A stretch of DNA of 64,000 bases. Origin: Thraustochytrium sp. TN22 (taxonomy: Eukaryota > Sar > Bigyra > Thraustochytrida > Thraustochytriidae). Where the stretch lies: assembly GCA_013306675.1 (NCBI GenBank), contig JABLUY010000006.1, forward strand, positions 124,001 through 188,000, in the 5' to 3' direction. Below are positions 38,466 through 48,140 of this stretch, piece by piece; position 1 is the first letter of the stretch; every line of letters starts with the position of its first letter. A program made the position numbers and the translations under genes. The notes below the pieces were generated by a model. That model saw nothing but the letters and a program-made list of their open reading frames with translations, had not been told where the DNA came from and searched no databases.

Positions 38466-39678
38466 CGGGTGCGGGTGCGGGCGTGGCCTGGGACTCATCG
38501 TCACAGTGACTCAGGCATACATGCCATGGTGCTAACCTTTTAGCTATGCCTGCTGGAGGACCGCCGGAGCCTCTGGGACCTGCGGCGCTTGCGCAGCGAG
38601 CTTGGGCTGAGCGCGGACGAGGCAGAAATGTCGCCTGCGACGTGGCCGGCTGCGTGGGCACAAGCGGGTTGGAGGTAGCCTGAGCGTAAGGGCTCGCGGT
38701 GCTGATTGTGACGCTTCCCTTTGGTGTAACGGGAACACCAGTAGCAATCTTGCTCTAGAACAGGGCCGCGACAACCCCCGTGCACTGCCATACCACACTG
38801 GCGCAGATAACTGAGAAGCCGAGTTCAACGCTGTCGCGAGACTTTGAGCAGCCCTCAGCTCGCACCTTTGGTCTCGCATCACACAGCAGCTGCACCGAAG
38901 CCTTCGGACCAAAGGGCTTCTCTGCCAGGGGCACTTCTGTCGTTTGCTGGATCGGCACTGCCCGAACCCAGCTGGACAGGCTTGGAGCGACCTCGTCACG
39001 GCGTTCCGTTTCGTCTACCCATCCGCACGGCACTCTGCGCTCGCTTTGCGTGGTCAGCCCGAGCAAGCCGGCTGAACCGAAGCGATCAAACTTGTAATAA
39101 TTAAGGTCTCGCGAGGGCTTTTGCAAAGGCCCGGAGCGCAGCACGGCCGGTCTCCGAGCGGCGGCACCGCGCGAACGAAGTGCTGGCGTCGCTGGTGGCC
39201 GGAGCTCCTCCCTTCCTCCCACCGAAGAAGAAGAAGAAGAAGAAGAAGAAGGGTGCGAGCACGCGCCTGCATCCGCCGCACAGATGACGCGCGGGACCGC
39301 AGCGCAGCAGCAGCGCCGCCCCCAGACCACAAACGACGCCGCGGCGCCGGAGCACGCGCCTACTGCGGCGGGGCAGGGTGAGGCGCGCGACGAGTGGCCG
39401 CGCTCGCGGCCGTAGTCGTGCTCAGCGTGCAGTGGTTCTGCGTGGACGAGGCCAAGGAGGAGGTGGTGGTGACCCATAGCGATCGCGGCGCAAGCAAGTG
39501 CATCCGGGGCGGCGCCGCGACGCGCGGTCATCAGATTTCCTCCGTCGCACACGGCTGCGCGGCCGGCGGCGGGAGGCGGCAGCGCGGCAGTGAGCTGCGT
39601 GGACGCAGCGCCGGGCCAGCCGGCCGATCGCGTGCGAGGCTGGCACTGGCGTATTGCGCTCGCGGTGTGGAGCGCAAG
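38466..39678. other. Intergenic, molybdate transporter upstream region
   Basis: About 1.2 kb. At 38532 a plus-strand CTAACCTTTTAG (branch-site and acceptor word) is followed at 38544-38678 by 44 open codons with coding-like composition (LLEDRRSLWDLRRLRSELG), a possible terminal exon with no partner found. A (GAA)n tract lies at 39223-39251. A long plus frame from 39394 begins with GTG and merges into the transporter; I take its part before 39679 as leader. Confidence 0.45.
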
Positions 39679-41130
39679 ATGACGGTGTACGAGGAGGTGC
39701 TGGCGGTGGTGCGGCGGCCAGGCGAGGTGGCGCGACAGCGCGTGCGCGATGTGTCGCTGCGCGAGGCGTCGGGGTCGCTGGGCGACCTGGGCACGTTCTT
39801 GCCGCTGGTGCTGAGCATGGCGGCGTTCGGGGCCATCTCTTTCGCGCCGGCGCTGTTCTGGGCGGGCGTGTACAACGTGGTGACGAGCTTCCTGTGGGAC
39901 TCGCCCATGCCGGTGCAACCGATGAAGACAGTGGCGGCAGTGGCGGTGGCGTCCGGCGACCCGTCGGCACCGGACCTGACGCCAGAGGAGGTGATGGGCG
40001 CTGGTCTGTCGGTGAGCATGCTGGTGACGTTGCTGGGACTGACGGGCCTGGTGGACGTGGTGAACTGGGTGGTGCCGCTGTCCATCGTGCGCGGACTGCA
40101 GCTCGGGCTGGGCGCGTCCATGACCAAGAGCGGGCTGACGATGATCGCCAAGCTGCCGTGGGCCTCGGACGTGGATTGCGTGGCGCTGGCGGTGGTTGCG
40201 GCCGTGGCCGTGCTGGCCGCACGCACGGCGCGAGCATCGCGCATGTCGCACCAGGCGCCCATGGCGCTGCTGCTGACGGTGGCTGGCCTGGTGATTGCGG
40301 GTGTGCAGGCACGGAGGTCCGAGGACGTCCAGGTGGACTTCACGCCGGGCTTTCCGCCGTTCCTGGCAGCGTCCTCGCTGCGCTGGGCGGACGTGTGGAG
40401 CGGGTTTCTCAAGGCGGGCCTGGCGCAGCTGCCACTGACGACGCTGAACAGCGTCGTGTCGGTGTGCGACCTGAACAACGAAAAGCTCTTCCCGGGCGAG
40501 GCCAGCAAACACGTGTCGCTGCGGTCGGTGGCGTCCAGCGTTGGCTTCATGAACTTGTCCGGCATCTGGTTCGGCGCCATGCCCATGTGCCATGGCGCCG
40601 GCGGCCTCGCGGCACAGCACAGCTTCGGCGCGCGCACGGGCGCGGCCATTCTCATCCTCGGGCTCGGCAAGATGCTCTTGGCTGTCCTCCTGGACAAGAG
40701 CGCCGAGGCGCTTCTCACCTTTTTTCCCAAGGCCATTTTGGGTGTGCTGCTGCTCTTCGCGGGCCTCAGCCTCGGGCTGGCAGGCCTTAGCCTACCGCCG
40801 CCCGGCCCACGTGATGCGCTCGACTTGGACGGCCAGCGCACTGTGCTCTTCTCCACTGCCGTTGTCACGCTCACGCTCAAGACAGGCTGGGGTTTCTTGG
40901 CGGGTGCGCTTGTGGCCTGTTTCTACGGCGGTTTTGACCATGTCATCGTGGCGCTGCGCGAGCGCATGGTAGGCGTTTCTCATCGTGGTAGCGACGCCGG
41001 CGTTGAGGACGCCTCTCACTCGGCATCGGAGGCGCTCACGGGCGCGAGCGCCATCAACGACGAGGACGACAACGGCGGCTCCGGTAGCTCCGGTGCTGCG
41101 GCTGAGTGTGCCGTCGTGCGGGTGGCATGA
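39679..41130 (+). CDS. MOT1-type molybdate transporter
   Basis: 483 residues from the first ATG of the frame, close to the usual ~450. The protein is almost wholly hydrophobic (about ten to twelve TM segments) and has both family signatures: GDLGTFLPL near residue 34 with PMPVQPMKTVAAVA at ~77-89, and AMPMCHGAGGLAAQHSFGAR at ~300-319. MOT1 proteins, relatives of the SulP sulfate carriers that lack the STAS domain, bring molybdate into the cytosol or out of an internal store with very high affinity, feeding molybdenum-cofactor enzymes such as nitrate reductase and sulfite oxidase. No STAS domain follows here; the C-terminal ~60 residues are acidic and Ser/Gly-rich. Which membrane is used cannot be told. 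Convergent with the methyltransferase gene. Confidence 0.93.
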   Translation: MTVYEEVLAVVRRPGEVARQRVRDVSLREASGSLGDLGTFLPLVLSMAAFGAISFAPALFWAGVYNVVTSFLWDSPMPVQPMKTVAAVAVASGDPSAPDLTPEEVMGAGLSVSMLVTLLGLTGLVDVVNWVVPLSIVRGLQLGLGASMTKSGLTMIAKLPWASDVDCVALAVVAAVAVLAARTARASRMSHQAPMALLLTVAGLVIAGVQARRSEDVQVDFTPGFPPFLAASSLRWADVWSGFLKAGLAQLPLTTLNSVVSVCDLNNEKLFPGEASKHVSLRSVASSVGFMNLSGIWFGAMPMCHGAGGLAAQHSFGARTGAAILILGLGKMLLAVLLDKSAEALLTFFPKAILGVLLLFAGLSLGLAGLSLPPPGPRDALDLDGQRTVLFSTAVVTLTLKTGWGFLAGALVACFYGGFDHVIVALRERMVGVSHRGSDAGVEDASHSASEALTGASAINDEDDNGGSGSSGAAAECAVVRVA

Positions 41131-41444
41131 CAAACGACGCCCAGCCTGCCTGACTGACCGTGAGTGCGAGGAAAGTAAGCTCTTTGTAAAATGCATGCAT
41201 TCAAGCGGAAAAGGCGTGCGGGGGGGGGAGGTTGGTGGCTCGCAAGGTGACCGACATTGAACCAGGATGGCGCTCAGGCGGAGTGCGAGAAAAAGGAAAG
41301 ATCTTTGTAAAATTGCGCGCTAGCTAGCTAGCTAGCTAGCTAGCCCTCGCTGCTCGACGATAGCCAGCCAGGCAGGCAGCCAGCCAGCCGGCAAGCATCA
41401 AACTGCATCACTTGTCCGCTCAGGTCGCTCCGAGTGAATGTTGC
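41131..41444. other. Convergent 3' intergenic region
   Basis: 314 bp between two stop codons. It holds a G9 run at about 41221-41229, the (AGCT)n microsatellite and a series of CAGC/GGCAGG words at 41363-41395. A duplicated phrase, AAAG-(C/A)T-CTTTGTAAAAT, occurs at about 41178 and 41298. Both 3' UTRs must lie here. Confidence 0.6.
41319..41344. repeat. (AGCT)n microsatellite
   Basis: GCTAGCTAGCTAGC continues for 26 bases, a self-complementary tetranucleotide repeat able to form a cruciform. It is the longest of the AGCT/CTAG clusters and the one that is not next to a start codon. Confidence 0.95.
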
Positions 41445-43265
41445 TCAGGCTTGAGAGTTGGAGCGCGCCAGGCGCTGCGCGAGCGCGGCGCACTGGGCAG
41501 CAGCAGTTGCGGCCTCGGCAGCGGCGGCTGCGAGGTCCGCGATGCTCTGCGGCGGCTTCTGAAAGACAAAGATGCCATAGTTGAGCAGACCGTCGTTGCC
41601 GCCATTGACCCAGTGCGAGAGCCCGGCGTCCATGCGGTCCATGTAGTCCTTCGAGATACCGGCGTTGGCGGCGAGGTCGTCGCGGCGCTCGCGCAAAATC
41701 TCCTGCACCGTGGCATAGTGCTTGACCAGGTGCTGCAGCATGGGGTCGAAGGAGACAAAGTCGAGGCCGGCGGCCGCGGCTACCTCCTTGTAGAACTTGA
41801 CCGAGCCCATGTCCTCGAGGCAGATGCGGTCGTAGATGGCCTGGAGCTTGGACTTGTCGACTTCGTCAGCCTCCATCGGGTCGGTGAAGATGAGGTAGCC
41901 GCCCGGGCGTAGCAGGCGCGCCGCCTCCTTGATGGCGTCGGCACGGAAGCGGCCGGCGTGCAGAAAGGAGTCCTCGCTGACAATGGCGTCGAAGGAGGCG
42001 TCTTCCTCGCCCGTGTCGGTGAAGGAGCAGCAGTTGACGTCGACCAGGTGGGAGAGGCCAGCGTAGATGGTCTTGTGGCGGTTGACGGCGCACTCTTTGC
42101 GCGAGAGGTCGACGCCCGTGACGTGGCAGCCAAAGGTGCTGGCCATGTAGCGCGAGCAGCCGCCGAGCGCGCTGCCCATGTCCATGACGCGCCAGTCGGG
42201 ACGGATGTCAGCCTTGGCGGTGAGCAGCTCCAGCACGCGCATCGACGCCTGTCGCACCATCTCGACCTTATCCTCAACGCCCAGGCAGGCGACCTCGTCG
42301 TAGCAGCCAATGTGAATGTTGTCGCCGCCCCAGACGTTGGTGTAGAACTTGAAGGCGTCGTCGCTGTCGTAGTAGCCCTGCGAGATGCGCTCCGACTCGG
42401 TGGTGAGTGCGCGGCGCATGTCGCCGTCCGCCGCGCCGCGCGGCAGCCAGGCCTCGCACAGCACGCCCCGGCTGCGCGCCTCGCACCGCACCACGTCGAG
42501 GCCCAGTTTGCCGACGAGCAGGTCGTGCGCCTGCCGGGGCGACGTCCACCGTGTCGTGTAGCCCGAGGTGGTCGTCATGATGTGGTTCTCCCAGTCGATC
42601 TTGGCGTCCGTCAGGTTGCCGCACAGCACGGGCGACTCGCCGTAAAAGTGCTGCACGCTGTTGCCAAAGTGATCGCCGTCCCAGTAGCCCGCCAGGAAGA
42701 CCGAGCTCGCCGGGTTCAGCTTGAGCGTCTCCTTGATCTGGTCGTACACCTTGGCGCGCATCGCGTCCGGCATGATGCCCAGCGTGTTGTTCACGCACGC
42801 CACGATCACCAGCTCGCCCTCCTGCGGCGCCGTGCCCGAGGACTCCAGCACGTCCACCAGCTGCTGCGCGTCACCCAGGACGAACTCAAGGTTCGAGTCC
42901 GCGTACTCGGCCTGCTGCCGCTCGTTGCAAAAGTCCACGAACTTCTGGTTGAACTCCACGCCAATCGCCGTGTCCACGTCGTCCAGCAGCGCGAAGAGGA
43001 ACTCGCCAGTGCCGCTGCCCACCTCGATCAGCCGCACGCGCGCGCCCTGGCCCGGGTTGCGCTCCCGAAAGTCTCGGATCACCTTGCGCACGAACTCCGG
43101 CGTGTCCTCGTACAGCTGCTTGAAGTACCCGCGCGTCATGAACATGGCCGCGCGCCACTTGTTCACGTCAAACTTGTCCCATTTGTCGCTGTTCGCCAGC
43201 TCCTTCTTGCGCGGGTCCGTCGAGCCCTCGCTCGACGTCGTCTTGGTCATCGCGTGCACCGGCAT
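41445..43265 (-). CDS. Two-domain SAM methyltransferase, glycine/sarcosine/dimethylglycine type (glycine betaine synthesis)
   Basis: 606 residues with two Rossmann methyltransferase units. The N-terminal one has motif I IEVGSGTGEF (~80-89) and an acidic strand end GVEFN. The C-terminal one has motif I MDMGSALGG (~360) and the marks of sarcosine/dimethylglycine N-methyltransferases: DSFLHAG, LIFTDPMEADEVD, a CLEDMGSVKFY block and a closing HWVNGGNDGLLNYGIFVF. In halophilic bacteria and some diatoms a fused enzyme methylates glycine three times to betaine, an osmoprotectant, with SAM as donor. That the N-terminal half takes glycine or sarcosine is inference; a phospho-base methyltransferase or another substrate is possible. 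An Ala-rich tail ends the protein. A second in-frame ATG lies six codons in. Confidence 0.82.
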   Translation of the reverse strand: MPVHAMTKTTSSEGSTDPRKKELANSDKWDKFDVNKWRAAMFMTRGYFKQLYEDTPEFVRKVIRDFRERNPGQGARVRLIEVGSGTGEFLFALLDDVDTAIGVEFNQKFVDFCNERQQAEYADSNLEFVLGDAQQLVDVLESSGTAPQEGELVIVACVNNTLGIMPDAMRAKVYDQIKETLKLNPASSVFLAGYWDGDHFGNSVQHFYGESPVLCGNLTDAKIDWENHIMTTTSGYTTRWTSPRQAHDLLVGKLGLDVVRCEARSRGVLCEAWLPRGAADGDMRRALTTESERISQGYYDSDDAFKFYTNVWGGDNIHIGCYDEVACLGVEDKVEMVRQASMRVLELLTAKADIRPDWRVMDMGSALGGCSRYMASTFGCHVTGVDLSRKECAVNRHKTIYAGLSHLVDVNCCSFTDTGEEDASFDAIVSEDSFLHAGRFRADAIKEAARLLRPGGYLIFTDPMEADEVDKSKLQAIYDRICLEDMGSVKFYKEVAAAAGLDFVSFDPMLQHLVKHYATVQEILRERRDDLAANAGISKDYMDRMDAGLSHWVNGGNDGLLNYGIFVFQKPPQSIADLAAAAAEAATAAAQCAALAQRLARSNSQA

Positions 43266-44289
43266 CTCGTCTTTCCTGCGCGCCTTGTCTCACTGTCAGG
43301 TCAGTCCGAGTCCGAGATCTCCTGGAGAACACGTTACGCGTGGTTCCCTCCCGCGGCAGCTTTAGGCGACCATCGAATCCCGCGAGAGCTCGGGTGCTGC
43401 CACCGAGCGCAAATGCGCTCAAGCGGCGGCCCGCTCTCTCTCTCGCGCGCGCGCGCGCCGCCCGCGCGCACGCGCGCCACGCGCGCAGCTCGAAGCGCGA
43501 AGCGCGAAGCGCGAGTGTTTCTCTCCTCTCATTCTCGGCAACATCAAGAGTCGGAAATTGCTTGCGCGGGGCGCCGGGACGCGCTGCGTTTTCCTCTTCC
43601 CGCCGCGCCGGCCTGGGACGCGCGACCTCGACCTGCTGTCGGCCTCGCTCCGTGCGCTGCAGGCGCGGCGCGCTGCCGCCTTGCCCGCGGCGGTCTGACG
43701 AGAGAGCGCAGCCGCGCGCGGGCGGCCGAGCGGGCGCTCGCGCAGTTTCTGGGAGCTGAGTCAGGCGGAAGGGGCAAGGCATGGCGCTGCATGCTCTGCT
43801 CGCGCCCCACGCTCTGCCGCTCGAGCCTCGTGCGAGGCTGGGCCACGTACCTTGGTGGTGCTGGGTGCTGCCGCCGCTGTCGCCGGTCGCGAGCTCGCTC
43901 GCGTTGCCGCTGCGCCGCCCTGGTTGGCGGTCTGGTTCAACTTCTGCCCGGCGATTCCGGTCTGCCTGCCAGGCTGCGACCTCGCAGGCGCTCCCGAGTT
44001 CACGGCGATGATCACCCGTGTGGCTACGAATGCGATCTGACGCTCGACCAAAGGCGGGCCGACTGGGCCTCCTCGCTTATGGCGGCAGCCCGCGCGCCAA
44101 GATCCAAGATCCTATCCCAGACGCTCGCTCTGGCTCACACCCACGCAGTGGCGGCCCTCCCGGCGCAGGCCGCGCCTCTGCGCCCTCGTCGCCCAGAGGC
44201 GCTGGGGAGGTCGCTTGCGGAGCAACCTCCAGAGGGCGCCCAGCTACGAGCCGCGCGAGACTGCGCCACAGCGACGGCCGCAGCACCAA

Positions 44290-44370
44290 CTCGCCTCGCC
44301 TCGAGTCGCCTCGCCTCGACTCGAGTCGACTCGACTCGACGCGACTCGACTCGCCTCGACTCGACTCGAG
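44290..44370. repeat. Degenerate (TCGMC)n pentanucleotide array
   Basis: TCGCC, TCGAG and TCGAC units in mixed order over about 80 bases (e.g. TCGACTCGACTCGACGCGAC). The same family reappears, same orientation, at 45092-45210. Confidence 0.9.
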
Positions 44371-44927
44371 CGGGCGTGACGTGACGAGCGCCAGCCAACC
44401 TTGCCCTCTGGCCACCGTGGAGGGATGCGAGCGAGCGTTGCAACCTCGGAGGGCACTGGCAGGGCGACGTGAAGGAGCGTGACCGTGCAGACCACTGGCA
44501 AAGCTCCGTCAGTAAGGCCTGTCAATCAACCGCCAACTGCCGCACTGACAGACTCGGACGGCAAGCTGTTCTTGGCGGTGGCGGACGTCGAGCTCGGATC
44601 GGATCCTGGTGCAGTGGTACGGGTGCCGGGTACGACTCTGTATCCTAAGTTAGGATTACGTTGCATCTCTCTCCGAGTCTGGCCGCAGAGTTGCAGCTCC
44701 AAGACGCCGGCCGGCCTCCCTGGACAGCCGGAATCCGTACCGCCCTGCTGCACTGCGGCGCGACAGCGACGCCCACCAGCCAGGCAGTAGGCTACGTCGC
44801 TCGCTCCTCTTGGTTGGAGCCCGCGCGAGCGGCCACCCGCTCGTCCACCTGCTCGCTCGCCGCGTCGCCGGCCTCAGGGCACGGCACTCCTGGCAGCCAG
44901 CTAGCCTAGCTCACTGTCATCAGTGGC

Positions 44928-46111
44928 ATGCTATGCTGCGGGGCTCTCGAGCAGCAACCTGACATCGGCGACGCCACAACACACTCGGACGAGGGCAGTA
45001 CTACTGGAACTAACACACCAGTCATCGATCTATTTCCTGGCGAGATCTTCGAGGCGGCGTGCGCCGCGTGGCCTGCAAGGAGAAGAGCAGGACTCGGCTC
45101 GGCTCGGCTCGGCTCGGCTCGGCTCGGCGCGGCGCGGCTCGGCTCGGCTCGACTCGGCTCGACTCGACCCGAAGCGACTCGACTCGACCCGACCCGACCA
45201 GGCCCGGCCGACGCGGCGGCCGGCGCTCGAGGCGGGTCGCGTCGCCGTGGCCCGCGGCCCTCGCCGTGCAGGGCCACGCCTCCGGCCGCGCGTCGCGCCA
45301 CCGCGGCACCCGCGTCACGACGCCGAGCCCGCGCGCGCGGAGCCGAGTGCCGGCCGAGGCGTGCCAAGGCGGCGCACGGCCCCAGTCGGCCTCGGCCGGC
45401 CCGGGCGCGCGCGCCGCGCCGACTCGGACCGCCCGGCGGGGCGGGGAGGCGGGAGGCGGCCGCGCCGCAGCAACGCGCGGCGCGGCGCGGCGCGGCGCGG
45501 CGCGGGGCGCGAGCGCCCGACCGCCGCTGGCAGCGGCCGGCGCCCGGCTTCGACGGATCGACGGCCACCTCGATCGTCGCGCGGGTGGCCACCACCGCCG
45601 TGCCCACTCGTCCGAGCCACGATGGTCTCGCGACCGGAACGGGCGCGAACGAAGACAGATCATGCCGCGGCGTCGAGGGCGCTGCGACGCTGCGGCTTCG
45701 ACGCTCGAGGAGCGCCGAGCGGGCAGCGCGGCTGGCCGCCGAGGAGGACGCGCAGGCCTCGCTGCAGGAGTGCTGGAGGAGCCTGAGAGCTCCACGCCGG
45801 CGAGGGTCCGCGGGGCGGAGCAGGATCGGGGGCGGCCGACACGCGGGCCGGCGGCGCAGAAGTCGCCCGCTCGCACCTCTGCAGTGCCTGTGCAGGCCGG
45901 CCTCGGCTCGCAGGCGACGCTGGCGCTCGTCTCACTTCGAGCTGAGCTGGGAGAGAGAGAGAGCCTCCTGCAGCCAACCAGCTTGCAACGCCTGCTGGCC
46001 GCGGGCCACGGTGAAAAGGCGATTGTTGCCCTGCAGGCTGCTTGCCGCCAGCACTGCAGCGACGCCGGCGGGGCGCTTCAGCCAAGTTCGGGGGCCTCCT
46101 TCGCCTTGTGA
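44928..46111 (+). other. Possible spliced gene, unresolved
   Basis: Three separate stretches look coding. The first starts at ATG 44928 (MLCCGALEQQPDIGD, then ~30 acidic/Thr-rich residues), just after an AGCTAG cluster. The second, same frame, is ~45530-45780 (with STATSIVARVATTAVP and AERAARLAAEEDAQASLQE). The third, another frame, ends at 46111 (AGLGSQATLALVSLRAELGE and LLAAGHGEKAIVALQAACRQ). The pentanucleotide array lies between the first two. Introns would be needed to join first to third, but I see no CTAAC branch site, so the model is weak. No family recognised. Confidence 0.22.
45092..45210. repeat. (GGCTC)n grading into (GACTC)n and (GACCC)n pentanucleotide array
   Basis: CGGCTCGGCTCGGCTCGGCT repeats about eight times, then units change to GGCGC, GACTC and GACCC over ~120 bases. 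The ordered change of unit type suggests successive local expansions. Confidence 0.92.
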
Positions 46112-46753
46112 AGAAGCGTGGATCGTACGGCCCGGCAACGGTCGAGCGTGCGAGCGCCCACTGCAGCGTGCGAGCGGCCAGCGTGCGAGCGCGGAGGGCT
46201 GCCGCCAGTGGCTGCGCCCGAGCTCCGCGGTCAAGAGCTCTGCTTCGCCGGCGGACTCGGAGCGCAGTGCCAGTGGCGGATCCTCCGCGCCGGCAGACGC
46301 TCCAACTTGAAGTCTGCCCCTGGGCTCGGGCCCACATAGGCTCAGTTGCTGCGGCACGTAGTTAGTACGATCGACAGCCACCAGTGCCTGGTGCCAGAGC
46401 CTGTGCAGCGTGCAACATGTCTGTTCATTGAACAGTACCATGCTACCGGGCCATGGGCTGTGCCCTGTGATCCAAGGCTACGCCCAGCCGACGAAGAGTC
46501 CCCATCGCACACCCTGCTGTTCATGTGTCCGAGTGCGGTGGCCTCTGCAAGAGTGATCATCATCGTCGGTTGTCACTCGGAAAAGCCAGTATAGTGACGC
46601 CCGCGTGGGGCCTCGCCAGTCGCGAAAGCAGACTCCCTGCACCACCACTCCCGCCGCGTGGCACTGCAAGTCCGGGCTGCGCGCCGCGGAGGCGCGGGCG
46701 ACTTCACGGAGGGGAGAGCAGGGCGGGCCGCGGCAGACACGCAGGCGCGAGGC

Positions 46754-47467
46754 ATGGCGCCGACGGCCGCGAGGCCGGCGCTGCCGGCGCTGGCGAGCGG
46801 CGGCGCGGACGATGCGGCGGGCGTGGATGGCCAAGGCAACGGCCAGCCTGAGCGGGTGAGCCCGCGTGCAGCGGCGACCGCGGCGCGGCGCAGGGGCTCG
46901 GCGACGCCGCAGTCGCCGCGGCTCGTGCCGTCGCCGCGCGCCGTGCAGAAACTCAAGGAGTCCATGCAGGGCTGGGGCGACCTCGAGCTGGAGGGCGAGG
47001 AGGGCCAGGCGGCAGAGGGCGGCGAGTCGGCCGTCGGCGCAGCGCCGCCCAGCTTGCTGCGCCGAGGGAGCAGCCTTGACTCCGCCGGCGCGCTTCTGCG
47101 CATGCGCTCGCACTCCAGCATCACGCTCGAGTCCATCGACGGCGGCCGCGATGTCCGCATTTTCTCGCCCACGCGCGTGCACCGCGAATCCGTCGTGCAG
47201 ACCGACTCGGAGCGCAACATGCACGTTGGCTACAAGCAGCTCCGCGTGCACGTGCACCCGGAGACCGGCCAAACCTTCAAGACCTCCTATACGACCTACG
47301 TCGTGCTCAACGCCGCTGCCTTTTCGGATGCCTCCGACTTCGACCTAGAGCCGCCCGAGCCTTTGCCGCGGCCCACGAGCTACACCACCTATGTAATTTC
47401 TGACGCCGCCGACCCTGTGGCACCCGGCACTAAGCTCGTCACTACCTTCACCCAGGTTGTGCCGTGA
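46754..47467 (+). CDS. Hypothetical protein with a repeated TSYTTYV motif
   Basis: 237 residues from the first ATG of the frame (GGCATGGCG); earlier codons in the frame have no ATG. The N-terminal ~120 residues are Ala/Arg/Ser-rich and probably disordered, with an RRGSSL kinase-type site. The C-terminal ~80 are beta-like and contain KTSYTTYVVLNAA and, about 35 residues later, TSYTTYVISDAA, an internal duplication that ends FTQVVP. No signal peptide, TM segment or known domain was seen. G/C third positions support coding. Function unknown. Confidence 0.65.
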   Translation: MAPTAARPALPALASGGADDAAGVDGQGNGQPERVSPRAAATAARRRGSATPQSPRLVPSPRAVQKLKESMQGWGDLELEGEEGQAAEGGESAVGAAPPSLLRRGSSLDSAGALLRMRSHSSITLESIDGGRDVRIFSPTRVHRESVVQTDSERNMHVGYKQLRVHVHPETGQTFKTSYTTYVVLNAAAFSDASDFDLEPPEPLPRPTSYTTYVISDAADPVAPGTKLVTTFTQVVP

Positions 47468-47709
47468 TCGCAAGCCCGTCCTTTTGCGAGCCTCGCCAGA
47501 GTCGCCTCAGCCTCTCTTCCGCTGGTTTGGAGCGTCAAGGCCCTCGGCATGAAACCACCTGCCCGCCTGTGTGCCTGCGTGCCTGCGTGCCTAGGCTGCC
47601 GAGGCTGCCTGCTCACAGGCGCCCTGATGAGACTTTCAAAACATGCTTTCGTCTATGTAGGAGACCGGCCCACAGGGTCGGTTTGCGTGTCCCCGCGCGT
47701 CGCGACGAA

Positions 47710-48140
47710 TCAGGCAGCGTTGAGCACCATCACCACGCCCCACGCGACCTGCGCATGTCCGCACCGTCATGAATTCCGTAAAGTTAGTCTCACGCTCTTT
47801 GTATCGTGCCTTTTCATGTTCATCGTCACGTCACGTCAAGCCTCACGCTCGTCTTGCCACGCCTCGCCTCGCGCTCGTCTTGCCCCTTTCATCTCCCTCC
47901 TGCGTGCCACTCTCCTTGCCCATCACGTACCGCCCAGATCCAGCCCACAAATGGGATGACGAGCTGCAGCAAGCCGATGATCATGTCCGGCACAGAGTCC
48001 GTCAGGAAGCCGGCGATCATGACGCCAACGCCGAAAAAGATGCAGTTGAGCACACCCAGCAGGATCTGCAGCAGCTTGCCGTTCACGTGCGGCACGTCCA
48101 CGTTCTTGGTGCGCGTGAGCGCATCGCCAAGCACGCCCAT
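47710..48140 (-). CDS. Small two-TM protein, two exons, resembling SPEC3/Stum-type membrane proteins
   Basis: Exon 1 is 48140-47931 (70 codons, starting MGVLGDALTR in an ideal context, AGCATGGGC). The intron is 47930-47749 (182 nt) with donor GTACGT, branch site CTAAC at 47787-47783 and acceptor GCAG. Exon 2 is 47748-47710 (VAWGVVMVLNAA, stop), phase 0. Without splicing the frame would end in a hydrophilic tail; spliced, the second hydrophobic segment is completed (GWIWA joined to VAWGVVMV), which is what small two-TM proteins of the SPEC3/Stum kind show. TM segments are ~24-46 and ~53-80. The family link is tentative. Gly2 could be myristoylated. It follows the Ig gene on the same strand. 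Confidence 0.72.

Larger units (their letters stand above)
43266..46753. other. 3.5-kb repeat-rich gap
   Basis: Holds the methyltransferase promoter, including CT/CG dinucleotide runs at about 43435-43462 and the AAGCGCGAAGCGCGAAGCGCG triple near 43493, two pentanucleotide arrays (listed), and a (GCGGC)n run near 45480-45508. A plus-strand open stretch ending at 44040 (~60 codons, with AVWFNFCPAIPVCLPGC) and the doubtful spliced gene at 44928-46111 look partly protein-like. No homology was recognised. Confidence 0.55.

Noticed and set aside
39394-39678. Extension of the MOT1 protein by 95 residues
   Set aside because: It begins with GTG and is not membrane-like or conserved in the family; the ATG at 39679 gives the normal length.
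43780-44040. Open stretch with AVWFNFCPAIPVCLPGC as a possible exon
   Set aside because: No ATG in its frame, no clear acceptor before it and no homology recognised; mentioned only in the gap description.
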